From Trametes villosa (Eukaryota > Basidiomycota > Agaricomycetes > Polyporales > Polyporaceae), in assembly GCA_002964805.2 (NCBI GenBank), contig PUDQ02000020.1, forward strand, positions 868,001 to 932,000: a stretch of DNA of 64,000 nucleotides, read 5' to 3'. How positions within the stretch are numbered: position 1 is the stretch's first letter; the number at the start of each line of letters is the position of its first letter. Under the pieces are notes generated by a model. It worked only from the letters and a program-made list of their open reading frames with translations, had not been told where the DNA came from and did not search any database. The position numbers and the translations under genes were made by a program. This document shows positions 31,513 through 42,803 of the stretch, piece by piece.

Positions 31513-32438
31513 ATGGCTTCAACGTACCCGTCAAAAGAAGAGGCGGATGTCGTCGCGGCGGCTGAAGAGCTCATGGTGAAGACCATGGCAAGATACGATC
31601 CCTCTCACGACGCGTTCCACGGTAAGTGCACCAGCTCGCGTCTCGCGACCCGTACTGAACGGGGATTGTGCGCCAACAGTTCAGCGAGTCAGGAAGACCG
31701 CTCTTCAGCTCGCGCGTACCGTCTCCGAAAGGTTTCCGGAAGAAAAGCGGCCCGATCTCCTGATCGTTGAGCTTGCGGCGCTCCTGCACGACGTCCTCGA
31801 CAAGAAATACGTCTCGGCAGAGGAAGCCGCGGATCCATACGCGTTTTTTCTCCCATTCTTTGAGGCTGCCTCCATTCAGAGTGGTCTGGACCTCGTTAAT
31901 GACGGACGCGCGCGTCTTGTTACCCGAATCGTGGAGAACGTCTCGTGGACGACAGAGAAGAAGCTCATTGCGGCCGGCAAGATCGATCAATGGTACAGGG
32001 AATGTGTCGAGCTGCATTGTGTTCAAGATGCCGACCGCCTCGACGCTATCGGTGCCTTCGGTCAGTTATTTCCGCGGAGTGATTCGCTGTGTTAGTGACA
32101 CAACAGTCTTGCAGGGATTCTACGTTGCGCTGCGTTCAGCGCCGCTACGAATAGGTAAGGCGCGCCGCTCTACTATATGCATTTGCTCAGGTAGTACCCC
32201 AGAGCCTTGCATGCGCCCAAAGATCATCCAGAGCATGACGCCACCGCGATTCAACATTTCTACGACAAGCTGCTGCACATCAAGGAGCGTCTGAAGACTG
32301 AGCCGGGGAAGAGATTAGCTGAGAAGAGGCATAAGCTTGTAAGATAGCTCCTCTAATCTTTTAGGGATCCCGCTGACTGCTTCTTAGATGCTTGACTTTT
32401 TGCAGGCAGTAGAGGAGGAATACGATGTACAATCATGA
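31513..32438 (+). CDS. HD-domain metal-dependent phosphohydrolase
   Basis: Five exons: 31513-31621, 31680-32060, 32115-32154, 32203-32338 and 32388-32438, giving 238 aa. The HD superfamily ligands are all visible: DAFHVQRV (first His), LAALLHDVLDKK (His-Asp pair) and VQDADRLDAIGA (distal Asp). GILR and a C-terminal helix HFYDKLLHIKERLKTEPG follow, as in the YedJ-like HD hydrolases. These are probably soluble phosphohydrolases of nucleotides or similar compounds, and their substrate is usually unknown. The last exon could start at 32388 or 32406 in the same frame. The former gives the family-like MLDFLQAVEEEY. It lies divergent from the ZIP gene, with 205 nt between them. Confidence 0.85.
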
Positions 32439-32975
32439 CAACAAAGCTACAATTCGTACGACTGCATCATGCGAGGGACAGGAGTACAATCTTTGATGAG
32501 CCTTGATGGTGAACAGCTAGGAGATGAAAACTCGCCCCGAACTGTACTCAGACCAACAGGGTTGTTGTGCTAAGCGGTGATACGACATCACTATGACCCA
32601 AGCAATTACTTAGGTTACCTCTTCACTACGGCATCTCACAGATATGCAACACCCCGAGGTTTGACAAATTTGCATCGGGATGACTCTAAAGCGTAGATAT
32701 AGTAACCTCGACATGTGTAGCAATACCCTGCTAAGCCTTCTCCTACATCATTGGGTGCAAAAGTACTACTGTGAGCGGCACTGGACAACCGAACTTACTC
32801 ACTTGCCTTACTGGGATACACATATTGAGCGCTTATCCGCAAATTGAGATGTTCAGAGCGCCTTTACCGTTACCCTTAAGCCACATCTTGCCGTGTATCT
32901 AACGCGCGAGTCTCTACAGGAGTCGTAAAATCGCTCTCTAGAACAGGCAGAAAGCTTATAAAGCTTCGAATAGCA
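32439..32975. other. Intergenic, AT-richer than surroundings
   Basis: Some 540 nt with lower GC, holding the 3' end of the HD gene and the promoter of TAN1. No gene seen. Confidence 0.5.
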
Positions 32976-34249
32976 ATGGCGGAGAATAAACGCAAGACAG
33001 ACGGACGGGACAAAAGCAGGCGTCGATTCCGACCTGTAAGGTCCTTCTATACATACCTGAATGCGCATATACACTGACATGGTTGACCTTCATCTAGGAT
33101 GGGACGCCTATATGGGGCCAGAGACAAATCGATGGTCCCGGCGTCTGGGTGACTTGCGTCAAGGGCAAGGAAAAGCAGACCGTCGGCGAGCTCTACGATC
33201 TCTTCGAATCGGTCCGTGCGTTCATAGGTTCTCCGGGTCCACTCGTCTTATCCCATAATATATTTTTAGCTTGGAAACCAGCTCTGGCCACCGGAGGACC
33301 CTGCGTCTGCGGATGCTCCACAAGACTCGGGGGAGGAAGACGAAGGCGCGGAAGACATCGAGAAGCAGATCGCAAAGGAGATGGCCTCGATGAAGCGGCC
33401 AAGAAAAGAGACAAGGTTCGGTAGGTCCTCTATGCCGCCTGCTCAGACGGAAGCTAAATTTTTCTCAGCTAATTGCCTGACCAATACGCCCTGCGGTATG
33501 CGTGCCCCAGATCTAAATCTTATGTCGGTTTGATTGACCGTCGTGTGTACAAGTGGTCTTCATATCGTGCAAGCCGCCGATTGACCCTGTAAAGTTGGTC
33601 ACAACACAAGTACAGAACGTGCTCGACACAGGCGTCACGCAAACTCGGTACGTATAACGTCGCGTATTCCTAGGCTTTATAGGCTCACTTGGCCGCAGCT
33701 TCTCCCAGAGATTCACACCGGTGTCCGCGAGCTGCATGGCGAATATCTCGGAAATCCAAACGCTCTGCAGACGCTTGGTCAAAGACGCTCTTGCAGCCGA
33801 GCCGGATAAGAAGTTCAAGGTGAGTAGCTGCATTCGTTGACGAAGGCAAATCTGACCGCCTTCTAGTACAAGATTGAGCTGCGCATCCGCAACCACAACA
33901 CCCTCAAGCGGGATGTCCTCATCCCAGAGTTAGCCAAGTGTGTACCGGAGGGCCACACCGTATCTCTCGACAATGCGGAGCTCTTCATTCTCGTCGAGAT
34001 CTTCAAGGTGAGTGCGAAGGTCGTCCGTAGCGGCATGGTGTTAACGCCAGCCCATAGAGCGTCTGCGGCATCAGCGTTGTAAAGGACTACTACAAGCTGC
34101 AGAAGTTCAACGTCATGGAGATCGCCAATGCCAAAAACTTGCGCGATGAAGGTGCAGATGGCCGTGTTGGGGAGAAAGGCAAGGAAGTCGCTGGTGAAGC
34201 ATCTTCAGCGAGTGCCCAGGTAGCGAGCGTGGAAGACGGGAACTCATAA
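32976..34249 (+). CDS. TAN1: tRNA acetylation protein TAN1 (THUMP domain)
   Basis: Eight exons: 32976-33035, 33098-33211, 33282-33420, 33469-33495, 33554-33647, 33699-33819, 33867-34007 and 34058-34249, giving 295 aa. Tan1 (human THUMPD1) binds tRNA and helps Kre33/NAT10 make N4-acetylcytidine at position 12 of tRNA-Ser and tRNA-Leu. Visible features are a basic N-terminus, DGTPIWGQRQIDGPGVWVTC, an acidic linker, then the THUMP core: FSQRFTPVSASCMANI, YKIELRIRNHNTLKRD, ELAKCVPEGHTVSLDNAE and ILVEIFKSVCGISVV, followed by DYYKLQKFNV. The tail is Ala/Gly/Glu-rich. One exon is only 27 nt. Splice phases are consistent throughout. Confidence 0.93.
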
Positions 34250-34606
34250 AGCATAACTCTGTGCCATAGTAAGATAGCTGTAGAGATGGTGTGTACGTTG
34301 TGTACGATGGTATGCTCCAGCCGTAGGCGTTAAGCGAGTCTACGACGTACTATATGGGCGCTTCTGCGCCAATCAAGGACGATCAAGTCCTCCGCCCGGG
34401 CCACTGCTTGCACTCATCCTCACTGCGCATCTCGTAAAGACGCCGACTTTCGCCTGTCTGGCTACGGCATTTCTTCCTGGCAGCAACTCTACTCCTGAGA
34501 GTCTCTCCCTGGACAACTTCCGGTCTTCTCGCTGGACCCGTGGCTACCCGGACGCAACAGTGAAGCTCGTAGCCTCCGGCATATCCTCCCGACAGTTACT
34601 GCAACC
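34250..34606. other. Short intergenic region
   Basis: About 360 nt: the TAN1 3' flank and the capping-protein promoter. Nothing else recognised. Confidence 0.5.
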
Positions 34607-36010
34607 ATGGGTGACCTGGTAGACTCTATGCTCGACCTTATGCGGCGCCTCCCGCCTACACATGTGGAGGAGAACGTCGCGTCGCTGGTGGCCATGTGCC
34701 CAGACTATGCGGACGACCTTTTGGGCAGCGTAGACCAACCGCTAAAGGTCATGACCGATCGCGCAACGGGGAAGGAGTACCTTGCGTGCGATTACAACCG
34801 TGACGGGGATAGCTATCGGTGCGTGTTGGTTGCTTTGGTCTCTCCTACGGGCCGCGAAACGCATGTTTGCTACGGGGTACCGGAAGACCTATGCGTGTGG
34901 GCGCGAATATGTCCTGGACGAATCGTGCTTACAAGGCTCTTCTGCCCGCAGGTCACCATGGTCGAACGAGTACGACCCGCCGCTAGAAGACGGGACCGTC
35001 CCGACTCCGAAGCTACGCAAGCTGGAGATCACAGCTAACGAGGCCTTTGATACCTACCGGGAGATGTACGCGCGCACGTCTTCTTCCCTCGCTTCTTGGC
35101 GCACCAGGCTCAGTATTGCACGAACTGTCTGACGCAGGTACTACGAGGGAGGTGTATCTTCTGTGTTCCTCTGGGACCTGGATGACGGCGGCTTCGCCGG
35201 TGTCGTCCTGCTCAAGAAGAGTACGCACTTTCTCTCGCGCGTAGTGGTCCAGCCTCACCCATGAATCCGCAGTCTTGAACGCGTCCGCACCTGGCGAGCC
35301 CTCCGGCTCCTGGGACTCCATCCACGTCTTCGAGGCGGCCGAGCGCGGGCGACAGGCGCACTACAAGCTCACCTCCACCATCATGCTGCAGATGGTCGAC
35401 CGCGCGGCCGGCGCCCGCGGCGCAAAGGACGACGCGCACGCCGCGAAAGGCGCGTCAGCGGGCGACGCGAAGCGCGAGGGCGAGGTGACGCTGAGCGGGA
35501 GCATGACGCGCCAGACGGAGCAGGACTTCCCGCTCCAGGAGCAGGCGTCGCACATCTCGAACACGGGCCGCATGATCGAGGAGATGGAGATCAAGATGCG
35601 CAACTTGCTCCAGGAGGTGCGCCGTCCCCCTCCACCCCTTCCATCCTTCCCTTCCCTTCCCTCCTACCCCATTCTTCACGTTATTCCCCACTCTTCCCCC
35701 ATCTCGCCATATCATTGTTCCTGCAGTGCGCCCGCACCCCACGGGCTGTCGATCCTGCTCTTCTCTGTCCCTCGCACTCTTTCCACCCGTCCCGGCGCGC
35801 CTTCTATCTTTCCGACGCCGTGGCGTTTCTGGGGTCGCTGATATCTGATATCCCTTCCTCGCGAATCCCGCTGACCGCGACGTGCTCCCACAGGTGTACT
35901 TCGGGAAGACGCGCGACGTCGTGTTCGACCTGCGCAGCATCGACGACCTCGAGAAGGCGCGCCGCCAGCGCGAGCTCCAGAAGGAGCTCGTCGGCTTCAT
36001 CAAGCGGTGA
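34607..36010 (+). CDS. CAP2: F-actin-capping protein subunit beta
   Basis: Five exons: 34607-34818, 34952-35065, 35138-35220, 35273-35616 and 35894-36010, giving 289 aa. It is the beta subunit of the heterodimer that caps actin barbed ends in the cytosol. Family blocks are in order: [95 protein letters not shown] and [16 protein letters not shown]. An Ala/Gly/Lys/Asp-rich insert of about 25-30 residues sits between the LTSTIML strand and the GSMTRQ strand. The usual C-terminal actin-binding tentacle is short, ending ELVGFIKR. The last intron is long (277 nt) and pyrimidine-rich. Confidence 0.95.
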
Positions 36011-36849
36011 TCGCCGCCGGCGCCCTGCGCTGCGCCGCGGCCGCAGGATGGGGCGCGGGACAGACCTGCGCCGGCCGACGAGGACGGCTGGTTACGCGCT
36101 ACGAACGGAGAAGTATATGGATCTGTACAGACACGACGGAAATGATAGCAGGTGCTTTGGGAACGTCTCTGGTCCTCGTCGGAACCTGAGCCTTTGCGAC
36201 GCGCTTCTTTGACCCAAGAGCGCTGTTAGGGCTGGCGTTCACGTCAAGGATACGAAGATGCTTCAGCGATTCGGCCGATACATTTGCCACAGTTGTGCTT
36301 CACGACCACCCACGCACATCACGGATAGTTGCAGTCCCACATGTACATTCTCCGGTGGTACCGTGAGCTGTCTTGTTGGGTTCGCGAAGCGCATCTACGT
36401 AGACAGCGACGATATCACTTCTCCAGCGCCCAGCGCGTACAAAATTCGCAGAGCGTCCATACAAGAACCACATTGTTCGAAGATGACATAAAACAGCTGA
36501 AGCCGCAGCTTTTTACAAGGCCGCTAGACGTACAACGACAGGAGGGATAGGAGTACCCAACAACGTAAGAACAACATGATACGAGGGGCGGACCGCCCTC
36601 GCGGATATCTAGGATATGTAATACATAGACGGAGAGAAAGAGTCGTGGGATGAGCCAATGCGTTGGAAGGCGTACTCGGGGCGGTGGGGGATATCAAGAG
36701 AAAGCGGCGAAACAGAGAGCTATGGCGGCAACATTAAAGAGCGTAGGGGTAGTAGAATACAGTCGGGCGTGTGCGGTCGTGCGACCTAATCCGAGTTCGA
36801 GAATAAGGTTATCGGGGACGTGGACGGGCGTGGCGTGAGCGGACATAGT
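36011..36849. other. Convergent intergenic region
   Basis: About 840 nt between the capping-protein and G-alpha 3' ends. No supported gene. Confidence 0.5.
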
Positions 36850-38962
36850 TCAGACGAGCGCGGCGGACTTCAAGTAGCCGCGGAATATCGAATCCCGGAC
36901 GTCGGTGATAATGCTCTGCATCGCCTTGGTATTCTGCGTGATCATCAAGGGATTAGCTCGAAGAATGCCGTCATGGGCGGAGGGTACACGTACAACTGCG
37001 CTGGTGAGGTGAGTGAACAGGACGCGCGAGTCCTTGTTGGTCCGACGGTGAACCTGGGTGAAGTGGGCCTTGAAGTATGCTACAACTGCATCGTACTCGT
37101 TGGCGCGGTCGCCGTATGACGTGATACTGCGATGATGTTAGACGACGTACTACTAGCACGTTTGACAGCACTTACTACTTGTTGACCTTGACACCGTTGT
37201 TGATCTTAGCCCTTAGAACATCGGTCTTGTCTGCGAATCAACGTCAGTGGGGGAACCATGCTGCCGTATGATGTGTTACGTACTCAAGAAGAGCACCAGG
37301 TGTGCTTTCTTGAGCAGCTCGTTCGAGCAGATCTGCTTGAAGAGTTGTAGAGAGTCGTCTATCCTGTTCGTCCTTGGGTCTTCGTCCAGGTACTGGAAGA
37401 GCGAAGCGCCTACAGTCAGGCTCAAGGTGAGCCAAACGGAAGGATGTGTAACGTACTTGGTCAAATGCGCTGACTGGGGCCAGGAAGATGATGGCAGTGC
37501 TGCACGGAACAGCTCAGCCTCGTTAAGCGATGCAAGTGTAGGCAGCCGCACGTACGCGTCCTCGAAGTATGGAATCCAAGTGTGACGCTGTCCACGCGCA
37601 CCGCCAACATCGAACAGATGCCACCGGGTATTGCGACCGTGCACGGACATATCAAATACGTGCTCGGCGACGCCCATGGTCTGAATGCGTGCATGGAGAA
37701 TGTCCTCTGGAGAGCAGATGAGATGAGGACGGCTCTTTTGGGAGGCGTTGTATGACATACCGATAGTGGGTAGATAGCCGGGAGCCGAGACACGTTCGAT
37801 GTTGTTGAGGAAGCTGTAACAAATATATCAGTAATCTCATCACCGGGAAGGAGCTGCGTCTACTGACTATTCCGCCCATTCTTCCAACTTGAGCCGCCTG
37901 CGATCACGAAGCTTCTTGACGGCCGGGAGTTCCCAGAGCTCCTTGATGTCCTTCTGGCAAGTGGCGAGGATCGATGCGACCTGGCGGACGAGCGCGTCTT
38001 CCTGCGCTTCGTCCTTGCGTGCCTGGAGTTCCACGTCGTTCCCCTTCCGGTCGTCAGTCGAGTTGCGGGCGGAGAAGCTGAAACGTCCGCCGCTGCTGGT
38101 GCGTTCACGTGCCCGCCCGAAGGTGAAGCCTCGGGTCTTCGACTGCCATCCCGAACGAACGAAGACGCTGCCTCTTCCGGAACCAGAGACGTCAATTCCG
38201 CCAGACAGGCGATCTGCCAAGGAAGTCTCCGCAGCGAGTAATGGGGCCAGCCGTGCGCGGAAAGAGCTGATCTGTTTTTCGAGGCTGAGTTGGGATGGAG
38301 ACAACGACTTCTCCTCCGCAGCGAAGTCGGAGCTGGTGCTAGCAACAGGCATCCCAGAGAGAGCGCGTATGTCTGCGGCGCCGTACGGTCGCAGTCCGTC
38401 GGATATAAGATCGTCGTCGTCGTCCGCATCGCCGAAGGCATCCAGAGCCTCCAGTATGCGGCTGATAGGTCGTGCAATGTTGAAGTAGACAACCGTCCGC
38501 CAAGACAGGCGTTCATCGTCGAGGCCGGCGGGGTTGTACAGTAGCTGGAACTGCTTCTGGAGCGTCGACTTGCCAGATTCAGCCTGTCCGAGCAGTAGCA
38601 ACTGTGAATGGTGCGATCAGCTGCTGTCCCTTTCGGTGTCTGCATACGTGGAAGACCAGTGCGCGACTCATTCTGGCACATGGAGCCACTGCGCCCGCAT
38701 GATTACAGTTATAGCTCGGGCATGAGGGCATCATGTGCTGTAACGGCCGCGCACGTCGGGACGAGGGACTGGCCGTGAGACTCACCCTGATGTCCTGCCT
38801 GCTCTTTCTCAGGCGCTCTCTGTCCGCCTTGATCTCCTCGTCGATGCTATCGCTGATGCGCTTCGCGTCTGCCTCGCGCTGGAGGCGGGCGACGCGCTCA
38901 TGTTCGGTCTCGGATGCGGGGGGCCTGAGGAGGACGGAGAAGGGGTCGCCGTCGGCGCCCAT
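36850..38962 (-). CDS. Divergent large G-protein alpha subunit
   Basis: Nine exons: 38962-38786, 38601-37868, 37813-37761, 37706-37556, 37499-37457, 37392-37284, 37230-37176, 37126-36994 and 36933-36850, giving 512 aa, against about 350 in classical G-alpha. Seen in order are P-loop LLLLGQAESGKST (usual GAGESGKS, so Gly to Ala at residue 66), a helical domain swollen by roughly 130-150 charged, Ser-rich residues, switch I with ARIQTMG, and switch II DVGGARGQRHTW, where Ala358 replaces the catalytic Gln. FLNKTD supplies the base-specificity motif, and TSAVNT stands in place of TCATDT. MGADGDP gives an N-terminal Gly for myristoylation. An in-frame Met at 38998 would add 12 residues. The substitutions suggest slow or absent GTP hydrolysis. 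Confidence 0.9.
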
Positions 38963-39462
38963 GCTGTTGACGGACGGTGGCCTCGAGGTGGAGATCATCG
39001 TGGGCGGCCTGGGGGATGGGGGGTGAGCGGGGGGTGCTCGTCGTCGGGGCGGGCTCGGGCGTGGTTGGGCTTGGTGGCAGGGGGGAGGAGAGGAGCGAGA
39101 AGAAGGCTGGATGGATTTATAGAGTTCATGCTCGGGACGCGCGCTGATGACAGAAGGCAGTGAAGACCAAGATGGCAATGGCTAAGAAGGAGCCCTGTCA
39201 ATGCGCCCGTCCCATGTCAATCCTCCGGCCGCCCTCATCACATTCCCCCGCTAATTGCCTTTCCCGGCGCCGTCCTCGCGCCCGCCTGCCGCACCGCCCC
39301 GGCGTCCCCGCCGCCACCTCGCCTTCGCGGGCCGTCCCTCCCCCGCATCCTCGGCCACCCGCTGGGCGCTGTCGATCGCGTCCGCCCCTTCCTCGCCTCA
39401 ACCACCGCTTCGCCTCCAGCTAGCGACGCCCGCCGACCCATCCACGGCCCAACACAGTCGCC
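38963..39462. other. Divergent promoter region, G-alpha / cyclophilin
   Basis: About 500 nt of Pro/Arg-coding-like GC-rich DNA between divergent starts. No supported exon. Confidence 0.45.
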
Positions 39463-40380
39463 ATGGTGCGCGCCCTTTCCCAGCATGCCCCGACATGATC
39501 TTCTGATGTTATCTAGTCAGTCACATTCCACACCTCGCACGGAGACATCAAAGTACGTCTTCCATGTGCCTCCCGTCCCGTATCCTGCAGCTCTGACGTA
39601 CTTATCCATCGCCCCCAGGTAGAGATCTTTTGCGAGGCAGTTCCCAAGACCGCCGAGGTGCGACGTCACCGTTATTATCCTCTCGCCGACCGGTGGCGTA
39701 ACATGTGTTACTCCCGTAGAACTTCCTCGCACTATGCGCCTCAGGCTACTACGACAACTGCCTCTGGCACCGGAACATCAAAGGCTTCATGATCCAGACC
39801 GGTGATCCCTCCGGTTCAGGCAAGGGCGGCCAGAGCATCTGGGGGAAGCCTTTCCCTGACGAACTCCGGTCCACCCTCAAGGTGCGCCGCCATCATGGCC
39901 CACCACCCCTCGCCGCTGCGCACTCGGGCCGCCCACTGATGCAGATCGCACGTTTAGTTCAACAACCGCGGCATCCTGGCGATGGCGAACTCGGGGCCCG
40001 ATACGAACAAGTCGCAGTTCTTCATAACATACGCCAAGCAGCCCCATCTTGATGGCAAGTACACGATATTTGGCAAGGTAGGCCTCTTCCGTCTCGCGCG
40101 CATGGCTCGGCTCCACATCGTGCGCATGCAGGTGATCGACGGCGCAGACTCGACGCTGGATGCCATGGAACGGGTACCCGTGAACCCAAAGAACAGACCG
40201 CTCAATGAAATCCGCACGTCCCATGTACGTCACCCCCATCTTTCTACGGCAACCGGGCAAGCTGCGCGGCCGCAATACCAACTCCGCTGCTTCCCTTGGG
40301 AGGCCGGATGCTAATCCCCGCCCGTTCAGGTGACCATCCATGCAAATCCCATCGCGGACGCCCAACTGGCCAGCCGGTAA
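39463..40380 (+). CDS. PPIL3: Peptidyl-prolyl isomerase-like 3 (cyclophilin)
   Basis: Seven exons: 39463-39465, 39517-39552, 39619-39657, 39720-39881, 39958-40077, 40132-40224 and 40330-40380, giving 167 aa. The reading is [84 protein letters not shown]. The cyclophilin active-site residues are present, including the [13 protein letters not shown] block and SQFFIT. PPIL3 is a small, spliceosome-associated nuclear cyclophilin. The coding part of exon 1 is only the ATG. It is supported because the ATG sits directly before a GTGCGC donor and the next exon opens with the family N-terminus. No other ATG would give this protein its conserved start. Confidence 0.93.
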
Positions 40381-41562
40381 CATTACTCTCACTGCCAGCA
40401 TCCCGACCGGCGTCCTCTGTGCTCCCGGCGCCGGCCACGTCCGGGCGCGCACACCGCCGCCGGCACCCCCGGTAGCTTCGTGGCGTCTGCGAGACAAGGT
40501 TTGTTCTCGGAGCGTGCCTGGCCCTGTCTCTCACGCGCCCGCCAGGCTCATTGTATTCCTGTACTTCTAATTCACCCGCGCATGCCCCTCCCGCCGTGCC
40601 CCCTCCGTTCCTTGCTGCCCGTTGGCAGGAGCTTAACCCGCCGGCCGCACCCCGGCCGCACACTGGTCCACACGCGCACACGTCCTGTCACCGCCAACGC
40701 CAACGACCCGCAGTCGATCCCGCGGCCGGGCGCGGCAGCTGTGCTCGGGTCGAATGACTCTGACGTGCGCACTCGTGCGCACCGCCTCGCGCGCTGCATG
40801 CGCAGTGCGCGCCAGATTCGGGGCGCGATTCGCGAGTGGCAGTACGCGCCTGTTGGTGGCGCAGTGGGTCCGCGACGTCGTGGGCCGATGAGTCCACTGC
40901 TGTCACCCGTGGACAGTTGCAGCATGCCGACACTGTGCAGTTGTTGTGATCCCCGCGGAATTGAGAGAACCTGGGGAAGTATCGAGTCAGCGGCGCCGGC
41001 TGTCTAGGGGCGCTGCCTCAGCTGCAGTACCCCGGATGGGCCGTTAATTGACTTGTGCTTCCTGGGGTATGATGCCGTAGACATGCCCCGGATCTCCTGC
41101 CCAACTAACACCGCTTGCGGCGCGACGTATATTGTGATCATGAACAGCGAGTCAGTTCTAGCAAGAAGAGATTCACGAGCGACTTCTTCGACCATCACGC
41201 GCGCAGGATCCACGCATCGTTGGAAATCAGACAATCCTATAAATTTCCGTTGACACTTCGAGACGCCGAGGCCCGACACAGGGCGAAGTCGAGAGGCCAG
41301 CAGCAAGACAATGACTTGCACGGGAGAGGGACCTCGGTGTCTATGTCCACTCCCAGAACCTCTGCATGCTGCACAGCTGTTTCGCCACGAACGAGTCACT
41401 TCGATATGCGATGATTATTGCGAGCGGACATGACAAACCAGAGAGCGTTGAGAGCGCAGATAGAAAACATTAACCTCGACGAGTAGCAACTAAAATGTGA
41501 TGTAACGTAGGGAACGAAGGGGGGAGGCGCCGAGGACCTAGGGTGGGACACATCGCCACTTC
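40381..41562. other. Convergent intergenic region
   Basis: About 1.2 kb without a convincing exon chain on either strand. It has a GC-rich first half and an AT-richer second half. No repeat or RNA gene recognised. Confidence 0.45.
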
Positions 41563-42803
41563 TTACGCGGAGACACCCTGCGCCTTGAGGAAGTCGAAGA
41601 TGATGGCGAACGCGTCGGGCGCAACCTCGTGCAGGTTGAGGTCGTGGCTGATATACCCAAAGAGGTCAGCGTGAATTTCCACCACGGAAAGCATAAAAGT
41701 ACTGACCCAGCGGACAGATTGTCAACAGTCTGAACAGCCTTGGACCCGGTGAAGAGCGCCGCGGTCGTGTTCAGCAGACCGACGCAGTCACCACCGCACG
41801 CCGAGACGTCGTAGCGGCCCTGGAGGACAAGGACGGGAGCCTCGACCTTGTCGAACGCGACCGTGGTCGAGAGCAGCGACGGGAGCTCGCCCAGCGCAAA
41901 CGGCTCAACCTCGACGTCGAACGTCCAGTCCGCGACCGCGCGGCTGAAGTTCCCCGCAAAGTACACGTAGGCCAGCGCGAAGCGGTCGCGCGAGATGAGG
42001 TACGACGACGCGAGGCTGCCCCAGCGCGCCGGGTTCTGCGTGCGCGCGACGCGGAGCGCGGCGCCCGCGATGAACGGCGCGAAGTACTGCACGGTGCCGC
42101 TGAAGCCAGTGAGCACGACCGCGTCGATCGCGCCGCTCGCCGGGACGTCGGACGCGGCGGCGACGGAGATGTACGAGCCGTAGCTGTGGCCGACGAGCGC
42201 GACCTGGGTCGCGTTCATGCTGGTGCGCGCATATTGCGAAAGCGCGCTGAGCACGGCGGACTCGACCTGGAACTGGGCGTCGGTGAGGGGGTCGACCCTA
42301 AGCGACAATTGAGGTCAGACTCGGACTTCGATCGTAAAAAGAACAGATACTAACTTGCTCGAGGACGCGACACCAATGCGGTCGTAGCTGAGGACCGAGT
42401 AACCCTGGGCGATAGCAGCGTCGACGAAGCTGTACTTCTCACCCCCCGTGAAGTTGGGGCGCCAGTAGAGCTTGGACTCGATGATGCCGTGCGTGAGGAT
42501 GAGCGTCGGGCCCCCCGAGCCGCACACGGTGGCGCCGATCTGGTACGTGCTGTTGACCGGCCCCGTCTGGCCGGCGACCGGCAGGGGGTCCACGGGCGTG
42601 GTCACGTCGCGCTCGGTGAGGTTGAACGCGAGCGAGGTCGCGTCCCAGTCGTCCGTGACGGTGGTGTTGATGATGAAGCGCGGTACACTGACCGAGATCG
42701 GGATGGAGACCTCGCGACATGCGTCGGACGCGTTCGCTGCGGGGAGAGCGTTGGCGGTGGCAGCGAGGACGCTGAGGACGACAGAGGCAAGGAAGCTGCG
42801 CAT
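41563..42803 (-). CDS. Secreted alpha/beta hydrolase
   Basis: Three exons: 42803-42355, 42297-41707 and 41647-41563, giving 374 aa. The signal peptide is MRSFLASVVLSVLAATANA. The fold shows LILTHGIIESKLYWRP, a nucleophile elbow VGHSYGS (Ser188), the acid candidate in QGRYDVSACGGDC, and the His in GHDLNLHEVAPDAF, brought in by the last exon. Several N-glycosylation sequons (NTT, NLT, NST, NFS) agree with an extracellular protein. The substrate is unknown; related fungal proteins are annotated only as alpha/beta hydrolases. It is not closely similar to the other hydrolase in the window. Confidence 0.85.
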
